DNA of 64,000 nucleotides from Alphaproteobacteria bacterium Ga0077535. GTDB taxonomy: Bacteria > Pseudomonadota > Alphaproteobacteria > Caulobacterales > Aquidulcibacteraceae. Positions 18,561 to 27,265 of this stretch are shown here, piece by piece. The DNA lies in the NCBI GenBank assembly GCA_001464425.1, contig LNEK01000020.1, positions 496,001 through 560,000 of the forward strand, in the 5' to 3' direction. Every line of letters starts with the position of its first letter. Position 1 is the stretch's first letter. The notes under the pieces are model-generated. The model searched no databases and had not been told where the DNA came from. It was given only the letters and a program-made list of their open reading frames with translations. The translations under genes and the position numbers were made by a program.

Positions 18561-19048
18561 TACGTGCTCCTCGTATCGTCGACGCTGCCATAAGCGCCGC
18601 GAAAGAATGAGAGCGCAGGTCCCGCCTTCACCCGAAAGTCGGTCACCTCGCCAATGATGATCAAATGGTCGCCCGCGACACGTCGATCATGCGTGCGGCA
18701 GGCAAACTGCGCCACGCCCGCGCGCAGCAACGGCGCACCGCCAAACATCTCAGCCTCACCGCTTTCGATGCTCTCCCGCTCGGCGCGCGAATAACGGACG
18801 GCGATCGCTTCTTCGTCGGCGCCCAAAACCGTGACACCCCAGGCGTCGGCGTTTGCGAAAATATCATAACGCTCCGACTGATCGCCAAGGCACCAGAGCA
18901 GCAAGCGTGGCCGCAGTGATACGGATGTCAGCGAGTTCACGGTGATGCCGGACATGCGCCCATCGTCGCGCGCCGCAGACACCACGGTCACCCCCGTGGC
19001 GAATGCGCTCATGGCGCGGCGAAACGCCTGTTCTGGCTCAACTTCCAT
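18560..19048 (-). CDS. Flavin reductase family protein
   Basis: A 162-residue FMN-binding split-barrel protein. Family features are FRRAMSAFATGVTVVSA, GITVNSLTSVSLRPRLLLWCL and the GDHLIIIGEVTDF segment near the end. Such proteins supply reduced flavin to two-component monooxygenases or bind flavin directly. The start overlaps nothing upstream. motB is divergent, 78 bases away. The partner enzyme is not obvious; the luciferase-like gene at 53 kb is far away. Confidence 0.88.
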   Translation of the reverse strand: MEVEPEQAFRRAMSAFATGVTVVSAARDDGRMSGITVNSLTSVSLRPRLLLWCLGDQSERYDIFANADAWGVTVLGADEEAIAVRYSRAERESIESGEAEMFGGAPLLRAGVAQFACRTHDRRVAGDHLIIIGEVTDFRVKAGPALSFFRGAYGSVDDTRST

Positions 19049-19126
19049 GCGCGCGAACTCCAGTCCTCAACGCGATCTTAACGCTGTTCAGCGAATGTCG
19101 CGCCTCTCCGCCAGATCGGACCGACA

Positions 19127-20044
19127 ATGGCCTCTGCGACCAATCAACGCCCTATCATTATCAAGAAGGTCAAAAAGGTCGTTGGTGGCGGGCACCACGG
19201 CGGCGCGTGGAAGGTCGCCTATGCCGACTTCGTGACCGCGATGATGGCGTTCTTTCTGCTCATGTGGCTAATCAACACGACAAGTCCAGAGCAGCGGCGC
19301 GGCATTGCAGAATTCTTCGCACCCGCCAGCGTGAGCCGTGTCTCATCGGGCGCCGGCGGCTTGCTCGAAGGCACCAGTTTCGCTGAGGAAGGCGTGCGCC
19401 ACGGCCACTCAGCGCCGGTGGCGGCGGCGTCAGAGCCGCAATACACCTCGAACGCGTCCGACGAAAATCAGTCACAGAGCCAAACTGAGGCCGGCGGCGA
19501 GCAGACGCCGGACGAAACCAGTCTCTCCCGCGCGCGCACCTTGCGTGAGAATGCAGAGTTTTCACGCGCCGAAATCGCGATCCGCCAAGCCATGCAGGAC
19601 ATGCCGGATGTGGCGGAGCTTTCGCGCAACGTCATCATGGAGCAGACCCCGGAGGGCCTGCGCATCCAGCTGATCGATCAGGAAGGCCGCTCGATGTTCA
19701 ATCCTGGCGACGCTGCGCTCAACGAGCGCGCGCGCCGGCTGATGACGGCCGTCTCCACGGTCATCGAACAATTGCCCAACCGCATCACCATCTCGGGCCA
19801 CACAGACGGCTCCCGCCCCGGCGGCCGCTATGCGACGAACTTCGAGCTGTCTGCCGCTCGCGCCAATGAGGCCAGGCGCATCCTGCAAGCGCAAGGCATC
19901 CCGTCTAACCGCATCTATGAGGTAGCCGGCCGCGCGGACAGTGAGCCGCTCTTTGCCGACGATCCCGGCCTGCCCGGCAACCGGCGCATCGCCATCACTC
20001 TGCTCCGCGAAGCCCCGCCGCTCCCCGCCGACCACGGGCTCTAA
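19127..20044 (+). CDS. motB: Flagellar motor stator protein MotB
   Basis: A 305-residue protein with an N-terminal cytoplasmic segment, one transmembrane helix carrying the proton-binding Asp (AYADFVTAMMAFFLLMWLI), a Ser/Gln-rich plug and linker region and a C-terminal OmpA-like peptidoglycan-binding domain (ITISGHTDG, then FELSAARANEARR). It would form the stator with MotA, which is not in this window. The HHGGAWKVAYADF lead-in is typical of MotB. No other flagellar gene is visible here. Confidence 0.94.
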   Translation: MASATNQRPIIIKKVKKVVGGGHHGGAWKVAYADFVTAMMAFFLLMWLINTTSPEQRRGIAEFFAPASVSRVSSGAGGLLEGTSFAEEGVRHGHSAPVAAASEPQYTSNASDENQSQSQTEAGGEQTPDETSLSRARTLRENAEFSRAEIAIRQAMQDMPDVAELSRNVIMEQTPEGLRIQLIDQEGRSMFNPGDAALNERARRLMTAVSTVIEQLPNRITISGHTDGSRPGGRYATNFELSAARANEARRILQAQGIPSNRIYEVAGRADSEPLFADDPGLPGNRRIAITLLREAPPLPADHGL

Positions 20045-20068
20045 CCCCCGTTACCGCCCTTTATCGGC

Positions 20069-20111
20069 TTGACTTCCTTTTTGCGCACACATACCTTTTT
20101 TACAGAAGGTA
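20069..20111 (+). promoter_or_regulatory. Promoter with inverted-repeat operator upstream of padR
   Basis: A -35-like TTGACT (20069-20074) is followed after 17 bases by a -10-like TACCTT (20092-20097). That element is also the left arm of a perfect inverted repeat, TACCTT-N8-AAGGTA (20092-20111), which overlaps the likely start of transcription. The right arm AAGG also serves as ribosome site for padR. Self-control by PadR is the simplest reading. Confidence 0.65.
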
Positions 20112-20115
20112 GCTT

Positions 20116-20442
20116 ATGTCGGACGCGAACGAACAATTTGCCGGGCTTCGCAAGGGGCTTTTGGAATTTGCCATCCTGACCGTGGTGTCGGGGCGGACGG
20201 TGTACGTCGGCGATATTCTGGCAACGCTCGCGCCGACCCCTTTCGCCACCCAGGAAGGCACCCTCTACCCGCTCCTCTCCAAACTCCGGCGCGAGGAGTA
20301 CGTGGACTATCAATGGGTCGAGAGCGGCCAGGGCCCGCCCCGCAAATATTATCAGCTCACTGACAAGGGCGCCGCGCGCCTCGAAGAACTCGCGGCCTAT
20401 TGGCGCCACCTCACCACCACTTTCGAAAACCTAGGGCGATAG
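20116..20442 (+). CDS. PadR family transcriptional regulator
   Basis: A 108-residue winged-helix repressor of the short PadR type. Key parts are FAILTVVSGRTVYVGDIL, the EGTLYPLLSKLRREEYV recognition helix and wing, and PRKYYQLTDKG. It lies 6 bases before pspC; in many bacteria PadR regulators pair with membrane proteins of this kind and respond to membrane-active stress. It probably binds the inverted repeat at 20092-20111 and controls its own operon (inference). Confidence 0.92.
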   Translation: MSDANEQFAGLRKGLLEFAILTVVSGRTVYVGDILATLAPTPFATQEGTLYPLLSKLRREEYVDYQWVESGQGPPRKYYQLTDKGAARLEELAAYWRHLTTTFENLGR

Positions 20443-20448
20443 AGAGCC

Positions 20449-21573
20449 ATGGAACGCGTCGTCACGATCAATCTCAACGGCAACCCGTACCAGCTCGAAG
20501 AGCCGGCCTACGATGCCCTGCGCGCTTACATGGATCGCGCCCAAGCGGCGCTAGCGGACAATCCTGACAAGGCCGAGATCGTGCGCGATCTTGAGCAAGC
20601 GATCGCCGACAAATGCGCCGGCTACCTCTCGCCTGCAAAGTCAGTAATCTCGCGTGACGAGATGAGCCGCATCCTCACTGAGATGGGCCCTGTAGAAGGC
20701 GCGGCCCCTGAAGGCGCCGAAGCGCCGCGCGCTGAAAGCTTTGGCGGCGCATCAGAGGGCCCACGCCGGCGGCTTTATCGCATCAAGGATCGCGCCGTTG
20801 TCTCCGGCGTCTGCTCCGGCATCGGCGCGTACTTCGACCTTGATCCGAATGTCATCCGCCTCCTCTTCATCTTGGCGACGCTCTTCACCTCAGGCTTCGG
20901 CATACTGGTCTACATCGTGCTGATGTTCGCCATCCCCTCGGCGCACACGAGCGAAGAATGGGCCGCGGCGCACGGCGTGCCGTTCAATGCCCAGGAAATC
21001 ATCGACCGCGCCAAGCGTGAGTACGGCAAGTTCGCTGACGACAGCGCCAAAAGTTGGCGGAGCGAACAACGCTCATGGCGGCGTGAATGGCGCGATCAAC
21101 AACGCAGCTGGAACACCTCGTTCCGCTCGTGGGAGACGGGCGCGAATACGCCTGCAGCAGCGCCGACGAAGCCTGTCGGCTATGCGGAGCGGATCTTCGC
21201 CGGATTGTTCGCCTTCATCTTCAGCGTTATTACCGCGGCGTTCTTGATCGCTTTCCTTATCGCGCTCTTCTCTTACCTGACCACCGGCGCGATCTTGGGT
21301 TGGGAGGCGCCGAACGACGTGCCGTACTGGCTGGTGTTGTTGATCATCTGCATTGTTTATGGCGCCGTCGCTACGCCCTTCGCCGCTTTGCGCCGCACGT
21401 CATACGCCACGTTGAATGGGCGCCGCGATGTCGGCGCCGCGGATGACTTCATCGTGCTCGTGCTTGCGGCAGTCGCGGCTTGGTTCGCTTGGGTCTATGT
21501 GCCGGAAGCCCGCGAGCTGATGGAGCAGAGCTACATCGTCGTCCGCGACTTCATCACCCATTGGACCAACTGA
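20449..21573 (+). CDS. PspC domain membrane protein
   Basis: A 374-residue protein with three parts. Residues ~1-85 form a helical HAAS/DUF1700-like segment. Residues ~105-165 hold a PspC domain (RIKDRAVVSGVCSGIGAYFDLDPNVIRLLF plus a membrane helix). About three to four further transmembrane helices lie after residue 240. Residues 201-229 form a Trp/Arg-rich stretch with W at 203, 210, 214, 221 and 228, all on one face of a helix. It is probably a membrane-stress protein controlled by the upstream PadR gene. A strong terminator follows. Confidence 0.85.
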   Translation: MERVVTINLNGNPYQLEEPAYDALRAYMDRAQAALADNPDKAEIVRDLEQAIADKCAGYLSPAKSVISRDEMSRILTEMGPVEGAAPEGAEAPRAESFGGASEGPRRRLYRIKDRAVVSGVCSGIGAYFDLDPNVIRLLFILATLFTSGFGILVYIVLMFAIPSAHTSEEWAAAHGVPFNAQEIIDRAKREYGKFADDSAKSWRSEQRSWRREWRDQQRSWNTSFRSWETGANTPAAAPTKPVGYAERIFAGLFAFIFSVITAAFLIAFLIALFSYLTTGAILGWEAPNDVPYWLVLLIICIVYGAVATPFAALRRTSYATLNGRRDVGAADDFIVLVLAAVAAWFAWVYVPEARELMEQSYIVVRDFITHWTN

Positions 21574-21598
21574 CGGTCCTTAAGGCTCCATAGCCTAG

Positions 21599-21631
21599 GG
21601 GCGCGATCCTTGGGATCGCGCCCTCTTTTTT
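21599..21631 (+). terminator. Intrinsic terminator after padR-pspC
   Basis: GGGCGCGATCC and GGATCGCGCCC form a perfect 11-bp stem around TTG, followed by TCTTTTTT. It ends the plus-strand padR-pspC unit 26 bases past the pspC stop. The U-tract runs into the last bases of the convergent protease gene. Confidence 0.93.
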
Positions 21632-22661
21632 AGCCCCAAGGACCAGTCTTCCCGCGCGCGGGGGCGACGGCGACAGTCGGTTGCTCGACACGACCGCCAG
21701 CGAATTTCGCCAGCGCCTCAATGCGTTTGGCGATCGGCGGGTGCGTGGCGAAGTCCGAGTGGGGGTTCTCGATGAACATCTCGCGCACTTCCGACGGCGC
21801 CTCGACATGGGCGTTGCCTGAAATTTTCTGAAGCGCCGAGATCATCGCATCGGGATTTTTGGTTAGCTCCACCGCACCGGCGTCGGCGAGATATTCCCGC
21901 CGCCGCGAGAGCGCAAAACGGATCACGATCGCAAGCGCATAGGCGATGGCGATGATCACCAGCGCAACGATAATGGCAATTGCCGCGCCGCCGCCAGAAT
22001 CCCGGCTGCCGCCAGACGAGCGCCGTGAGGAAGAGCCCCCGCCCATACCCCCGAAGCGCAAGCCGCGAAACGCGACTTCACCCACGAAGCTGAAAATGCC
22101 TACGAAAATCACTGCGATAATTAGCAGGCGAACATCGGCATTGCGGATGTGCGTGAGCTCATGCGCCAGGACCGCTTCCAATTCTTCGTCGTTGAGCTGG
22201 TTCATCAGCCCGCGTGTGACAGTGATCGAATACTGCTTCTTGTGCAGCCCAGTCGCGAAGGCGTTCATGCCATCGCTTTCGATGATGCGCAGATCGGGCA
22301 TCGTGATGCCGCGTGAGATACAAAGGTTCTCAAGCAGATTGTAGAGCTTCGGCTCCTGCTTGCGATCCACTTTCTTCGCGCCCGTCGCGGCGTCGATGAT
22401 GTTTTGGTAGAATGCGTAGGCGATGCCGAACCACAGGATCGCGCCGGCAATCGCGAAGGGCCACGCCTGCGCCAGCGCTTGCCCCGCCCAGATGAAATAG
22501 CCGGCCACCGGATCGGGGCCGACGCTCATACCGGAAAAGCCTGCGAACAGCAGGAAGAGCCCATAGGTCAGCAGGATCAACAAAACTGGAAAACCGGCCA
22601 TCAAGAGCACGGTCTTCCAGTTGTTGCTCCAGATATGGGTCTGTAGGCCGTAAGCGCCCAC
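21630..22661 (-). CDS. M48 family (HtpX-like) membrane metalloprotease
   Basis: A 343-residue membrane protease. Two N-terminal transmembrane helices precede the zinc site HELTH in AVLAHELTHIRNAD, and the third ligand is in RREYLADAGAVELTKNP. Two more hydrophobic segments flank a Gly/Ser/Arg-rich loop. It probably degrades damaged membrane proteins. It lies 12 bases after a LemA-family gene; the LemA-M48 pairing is recurrent in bacteria. Its size and long insert differ from classic HtpX (~290 aa), so I do not use that symbol. Confidence 0.88.
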   Translation of the reverse strand: MGAYGLQTHIWSNNWKTVLLMAGFPVLLILLTYGLFLLFAGFSGMSVGPDPVAGYFIWAGQALAQAWPFAIAGAILWFGIAYAFYQNIIDAATGAKKVDRKQEPKLYNLLENLCISRGITMPDLRIIESDGMNAFATGLHKKQYSITVTRGLMNQLNDEELEAVLAHELTHIRNADVRLLIIAVIFVGIFSFVGEVAFRGLRFGGMGGGSSSRRSSGGSRDSGGGAAIAIIVALVIIAIAYALAIVIRFALSRRREYLADAGAVELTKNPDAMISALQKISGNAHVEAPSEVREMFIENPHSDFATHPPIAKRIEALAKFAGGRVEQPTVAVAPARGKTGPWG

Positions 22662-22673
22662 GTGATCAGCGGC

Positions 22674-23249
22674 CTAGTTGAATTTCACCGCAGGGGGTGC
22701 GGCGTCCATCGAAGCACGGCTCTCTTCACCAACATCGAAGAAGTCGCGCGGACCGAAACCAAACATGCCGGCGAAGATTACTGCCGGGAATTGTTCGCGC
22801 GCGGTGTTGTATTCGCCGACGGCGTTGTTGAAGAAGCGACGCGCAGCGGCGAGCTTGTTCTCGATGTCAGAGAGTTCGGCCTGCAGCTGCTGGAAGTTCG
22901 TGTTGGCCTTGAGGTCCGGATAGGCTTCCGACAATGCGATCAGCCGCCCGAGCGCTTGACCAAGAATGCCTTCCGCCGCGCCCATGGCTTTCGGATCGCC
23001 GGTGCGTTCGGCGCTGACAGCGGCGTTCCGCGCCTGGATCACCGCTTCCAACGTGCCGGCTTCATGCGCGGCGTAGCCTTTCACGGTCTCGACTAGGTTC
23101 GGAATGAGATCGTGGCGCTGCTTCAACTGCACGTCGACGTCAGCGAAAGCTTGGTTGCAGTTCTGCCGGAGCGCGACCAGCCGGTTGTAGATGCCGATAA
23201 GCAGCACCGCCAAAACGGCGATGATGATCAGAATGATGATCAGGGTCAT
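22674..23249 (-). CDS. LemA family protein
   Basis: A 191-residue protein with one N-terminal transmembrane helix (LIIILIIIAVLAVLLIGIY) and the LemA core: IYNRLVALRQNCNQAFADVDVQLKQRHDLIPNLVETVKGY. A coiled-coil-like helical segment continues to FFNNAVGEYNTAREQFPA. Its biochemical role is not known. It sits upstream of the M48 protease on the same strand and is probably translated with it. Confidence 0.93.
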   Translation of the reverse strand: MTLIIILIIIAVLAVLLIGIYNRLVALRQNCNQAFADVDVQLKQRHDLIPNLVETVKGYAAHEAGTLEAVIQARNAAVSAERTGDPKAMGAAEGILGQALGRLIALSEAYPDLKANTNFQQLQAELSDIENKLAAARRFFNNAVGEYNTAREQFPAVIFAGMFGFGPRDFFDVGEESRASMDAAPPAVKFN

Positions 23250-23302
23250 GGAGCAGCCTTCCGTGAAGTCCGGCCCCTTTTACCGGAACTTCCTAACAAG
23301 TG

Positions 23303-25543
23303 CTATCCAATCACGTCGCTGAAGCGGCCTGAGCGGGAGAAGCCCTTGGGCGCAACCTTGCCAGCGGAGCCGCGCTTGCCGCGAAACTCCTTCCACTCGG
23401 CCACCACGCGGTTGCGGCCGGCGCTGTCTTCCCAGCTGAGGCCCTCGGCCTTGTCGAATACCTTAACGTCGGCAAGCCCGCGGTCGTGATAGCTTTGCAG
23501 CTTCACGCCTTTGCCGCGTGTCATCTCCGGAAGCTCGCTGAGCGGGAACACCAGGAGCTTTTTGCGCTCGCCGATGACGGCGACCTGGTCTCCAAGCACC
23601 TTCGCGGCCTGCATCGCGCGGCCGTTGAGGATTTGCTTGCCGGAGCGCTTGGTCGCCAACATCTCGTCCTCGCTAACGACGAAGCCGTAGCCTTCATGGC
23701 TGGCGACGACGCGTTTGGCGCCCTGCTCGTATTTGAACAGCGCCACCACTTCGTCGATGTCGCCGAGTTCAACCGAAAGCCGGATAGGTTCGCCGTGACC
23801 GCGCCCGCCAGGGAGCTTGTGGGCATCGAGGGTGAACGCGCGGCCGTCTGACGCGAACGCGAGCAGCTTGTCCGTCGTTTCGCAGCGGACGATGTGCTGT
23901 GCGTGATCGCCCTCTTTGAATTGTAGATTGTCGAGGTCGCCGTGGCCTTTGAGCGCGCGGATCCAGCCTTTCTCCGAGAGGATCACCGTCACCGGCTCGC
24001 GCACCACGAACGCTTCGATATCGACGTCCGCCGACACCGCCGCCGCTTCGCCTAGCTCAGTGCGCCGCTTGCCCCACGCCGTGCCGGGACCGAAGAGCTT
24101 GCGCGTTTCCTTCAACTCGGCGCCGACCTTGCGCCATTGCTTGCGCGTGTCTTCGAGCAAGCCCTGCAACTCTTTCTGCTCTTCACGCAACGCCGCATCT
24201 TCCCGGCGGATTTCCATCTCTTCCAGTTTGCGCAATTGGCGTAGGCGCGTGTTGAGAATGGCCTCGGCTTGGGTGTCGTTGAGTTTGAAGCGCGCAATGA
24301 GTTTGGCTTTTGGATCATCCTCGTTGCGAATGATCCGGATCACCTCATCCAGATTGAGGAAGACGATCAGCAGGCCTGCCAACACGTCGAGCCGCGCTGC
24401 GATCTTTTCGAGGCGATGCGCCGTGCGCCGCTGCAGAACGTCACGCCGGTGATCAAGGAACGCGCGCAGGACGTCCTTCAGGCTCATCACGCGCGGCGCG
24501 CCATCGGCGTCCAGAACGTTCATGTTGAGGCTGATACGAACTTCCAGCTGCGTGAGCTTGAACAAGCTCTCCATCAGCACCGCAGGCTCAACCGTGCGGG
24601 ATTTGGGCTCAAGCACAAGCCGCATCTCTTCGGCGCTTTCATCGCGCACGTCGCCCAGCAGCGGCGCTTTCTTGTTTTCGATGACAGCCGCCAGCGCTTC
24701 AACGAGCTTCGACTTCTGCACGAGGTGCGGAATTTCGGTGACGACGATGCGCCACATGCCGCGGCCAAGATCTTCCGTGATCCAGCGGGCGCGCACACGG
24801 AAACCACCGCGGCCGGTATCGTAGGCTTCGCGGATCGTCTCCGGCGCTTCAACAACGATGCCGCCGGTAGGAAAGTCAGGCCCGGGAATGACTTTGAGCA
24901 GATCGTCAGTCGTCGCTTTCGGACTATCGATCAGCAACAAGCAGCCGTCGATGAGTTCGGCGACATTGTGCGGCGGAATGTTCGTCGCCATGCCGACGGC
25001 AATGCCGGATGAGCCGTTCGCCAGCAGGTTCGGGAACGCGGCCGGCAGCACCACCGGCTCTTCCTTCGAGCCGTCATAGCTGGGTCGAAAGTCGACTGCG
25101 TTTTCGTCGATGCCATCGAGCAGCGCTTCGGCTGCTTTGGTCATGCGGCTTTCAGTGTAGCGCATGGCGGCAGGGTTATCGCCGTCGATGTTGCCGAAAT
25201 TGCCCTGGCCGTCGATCAGCGGGTAGCGGGAGTTAAAGTCCTGCGCCAAGCGCACGAGTGCATCGTAGATCGATTGGTCACCGTGCGGGTGAAAATCGCC
25301 CATCACATCGCCGACGACCTTCGCGCTTTTGCGGAATGCAGCGTCAGCGGTGAGATTGAGGCGACGCATCGCGTAGAGCACGCGCCGGTGCACGGGCTTT
25401 AAGCCGTCGCGCACATCGGGCAGCGCGCGGCTGGTGATCGTCGAGAGTGCATAGGCGAGGTAGCGCTTCGCCAGCGCTTCGCCGATCGGCTCATCTACAA
25501 TGCGCCCGCCCTCTTCTGGCGAGCGGGTAATGTCGTCAGCCAT
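23303..25543 (-). CDS. parC: DNA topoisomerase IV subunit A
   Basis: A 746-residue subunit that cleaves and rejoins DNA to unlink daughter chromosomes with ParE. The catalytic Tyr129 is in AAMRYTES, and the five-bladed C-terminal domain is present but short compared with GyrA, with a degenerate GyrA box. The quinolone-region residues are HPHGDQSIYD: Gln90 stands where E. coli ParC has Ser80, while Asp94 keeps the acidic site. It is the last gene of a long reverse-strand run with recO, era and rnc. Confidence 0.94.
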   Translation of the reverse strand: MADDITRSPEEGGRIVDEPIGEALAKRYLAYALSTITSRALPDVRDGLKPVHRRVLYAMRRLNLTADAAFRKSAKVVGDVMGDFHPHGDQSIYDALVRLAQDFNSRYPLIDGQGNFGNIDGDNPAAMRYTESRMTKAAEALLDGIDENAVDFRPSYDGSKEEPVVLPAAFPNLLANGSSGIAVGMATNIPPHNVAELIDGCLLLIDSPKATTDDLLKVIPGPDFPTGGIVVEAPETIREAYDTGRGGFRVRARWITEDLGRGMWRIVVTEIPHLVQKSKLVEALAAVIENKKAPLLGDVRDESAEEMRLVLEPKSRTVEPAVLMESLFKLTQLEVRISLNMNVLDADGAPRVMSLKDVLRAFLDHRRDVLQRRTAHRLEKIAARLDVLAGLLIVFLNLDEVIRIIRNEDDPKAKLIARFKLNDTQAEAILNTRLRQLRKLEEMEIRREDAALREEQKELQGLLEDTRKQWRKVGAELKETRKLFGPGTAWGKRRTELGEAAAVSADVDIEAFVVREPVTVILSEKGWIRALKGHGDLDNLQFKEGDHAQHIVRCETTDKLLAFASDGRAFTLDAHKLPGGRGHGEPIRLSVELGDIDEVVALFKYEQGAKRVVASHEGYGFVVSEDEMLATKRSGKQILNGRAMQAAKVLGDQVAVIGERKKLLVFPLSELPEMTRGKGVKLQSYHDRGLADVKVFDKAEGLSWEDSAGRNRVVAEWKEFRGKRGSAGKVAPKGFSRSGRFSDVIG

Positions 25544-25587
25544 TCTTGGCTCTCCGGAACGATCGCGTCGGGTGTTGCCCGCTTAGA

Positions 25588-26316
25588 TCAGAGTCGGCCA
25601 GCAAATCCCAATCGCTCGATCAGGCGGCGACGGGATTCCGGCATGCCTTCGCCCCTTTGCTCGAACACCCGCCGCTCCAGGAAATGGCCCGCCAGCGCAA
25701 AAGCATCGGCGACATCGCCGGATTCCAGTTTCGCATCCGCATCGATCAGGAACGGCGGCAGGCGCAAAAGCACGTCCGCATGAGGCGCGCCGGCGTCAAA
25801 CGTAGCGGCGCGGCCGGTCCGAGGGCTGACCCAGGCCAAATTCTCCGTCTCGCCCGTTACCGCACAGCGCGAAAGATCGAGCCCGTAGCCCAACGCTGAC
25901 AGCAGCCCGAGTTCAAATCGAGTGTAGATCGCCGGCCAAACTTCGGTCTGCGGCATCGCTTCGATCAGAACGATAAGCGCGTCATAAAGTTGAGGATAAG
26001 CTTGCCGCTCCGGCGTTGCGGCGCGGATCAGCGTCACTGCGGAAGAAAGGCCAGCGAGCGCGATCGGATCGTCCAGCAGCCGCGTTGCGTGCGGTTCAAC
26101 CAATTCGAGGGGGCTATAGAAGCCAAGCTGCTCCGAGAGCCGCGCCTTCCAACCAGCGTGCACGAGATTGCCCGCTTGCAGCATCGGCTGCGATTTGCGG
26201 CCCGCATGCACGACCCCGCCGTAGCGGCCATGCTCACGCGAAAACACTTCAGCGACGAGCTTGCCCTCGCCGAACTGCCGCGCGCCAAGAACGATGGCGT
26301 TGTCGATCCATTCCAT
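25588..26316 (-). CDS. recO: DNA repair protein RecO
   Basis: A 242-residue protein with the N-terminal OB-fold (MEWIDNAIVLGARQFGEGKLVAEVFSREHG) and a helical C-terminal domain. It works with RecF/RecR to load RecA on SSB-coated DNA. The zinc-ribbon cysteines of some RecO proteins are mostly missing; only SRCAVTGE is seen. It lies downstream of era with 19 bases between them, the normal order in alphaproteobacteria. Confidence 0.92.
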   Translation of the reverse strand: MEWIDNAIVLGARQFGEGKLVAEVFSREHGRYGGVVHAGRKSQPMLQAGNLVHAGWKARLSEQLGFYSPLELVEPHATRLLDDPIALAGLSSAVTLIRAATPERQAYPQLYDALIVLIEAMPQTEVWPAIYTRFELGLLSALGYGLDLSRCAVTGETENLAWVSPRTGRAATFDAGAPHADVLLRLPPFLIDADAKLESGDVADAFALAGHFLERRVFEQRGEGMPESRRRLIERLGFAGRL

Positions 26317-26335
26317 TAGTTAGCGCCTTGGCGCG

Positions 26336-27265
26336 TCACGCTTCGTAATCCAGCCCGAGCCTCTGATAGAGCGCGCGTTCTTCGGTCCAGCCTTCGCGCA
26401 CCTTCACGTGCAGGAAGAGGTGAATGCGGCGGTCGAAAGCGGCCTCCATCTCTTTGCGCGCTTGTTCGCCGATGATCTTGATCGTTTGGCCTTTGGCGCC
26501 GATCGCGATTTTTCGTTGGCTCTCACGCGCGACGTAGAGAATTTGGTCGATCTTCGCGGAGCCGTCTTTGCGCTCTTCCCACGTTTCGGTTTCGACCGTG
26601 AGCTCGTACGGCAACTCTTCGTGCAAACGCAGGAACGCCTTTTCGCGCGTGATTTCGGCCGCGAGCACACGCGCGGGCGCGTCCATGGTTTGATCTTCCG
26701 GGAAAAGCCAGGGGCCTACCGGTGCGCGTTCAGTCAGGACGCGCGCAATGTCATCAACCCCATCGCCCTTCTTGGCCGAGACCATGAACACGTCGGTGTA
26801 GAGCCCTTCTTCAACCAGCTTGGTGGTGATCTCGAGCAGCGCCGGGCGCGCAACCGCATCGACTTTGTTCAGGACCAGGATCGACGGCAGATCCATCTGT
26901 TTGAGTTTCGCTGAGATCGAAGCCGCGTCTTCGATCGAGCGCACGTCAGCGCCATGCTTATCGGTGCCAGCATGCGCAGCTGCATCAACGACGTGCAGGA
27001 TCGCGTCAGCGCCTTCCAGCGCACTCCAGGCGGCGGCGACCATTGCGCGCTCCAGCCGCTTTTTCGGCGCGAACACGCCCGGCGTATCGATGAGGATGAG
27101 CTGTGTGCGGTCGCGCATGGCGATGCCGCGAACCAGCGCACGCGTGGTCTGCACCTTCTGCGTCACCGCCGCCACCTTGGCGCCGACGAGCGTGTTCACT
27201 AGCGTCGATTTACCCGCGTTCGGTGCGCCAAGAACGGCGACGACCGCGCAATGTTGCTCAGTCAT
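26336..27265 (-). CDS. era: GTPase Era
   Basis: A 309-residue ribosome assembly GTPase. The G motifs are G1 GAPNAGKST, G3 DTPG, and G4 NKVD; the C-terminal KH domain contains IAIGAKGQTIKIIGEQARKEME. It binds 16S rRNA near its 3' end. It overlaps rnc by 8 bases, and the rnc-era-recO order is conserved. Confidence 0.97.
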   Translation of the reverse strand: MTEQHCAVVAVLGAPNAGKSTLVNTLVGAKVAAVTQKVQTTRALVRGIAMRDRTQLILIDTPGVFAPKKRLERAMVAAAWSALEGADAILHVVDAAAHAGTDKHGADVRSIEDAASISAKLKQMDLPSILVLNKVDAVARPALLEITTKLVEEGLYTDVFMVSAKKGDGVDDIARVLTERAPVGPWLFPEDQTMDAPARVLAAEITREKAFLRLHEELPYELTVETETWEERKDGSAKIDQILYVARESQRKIAIGAKGQTIKIIGEQARKEMEAAFDRRIHLFLHVKVREGWTEERALYQRLGLDYEA

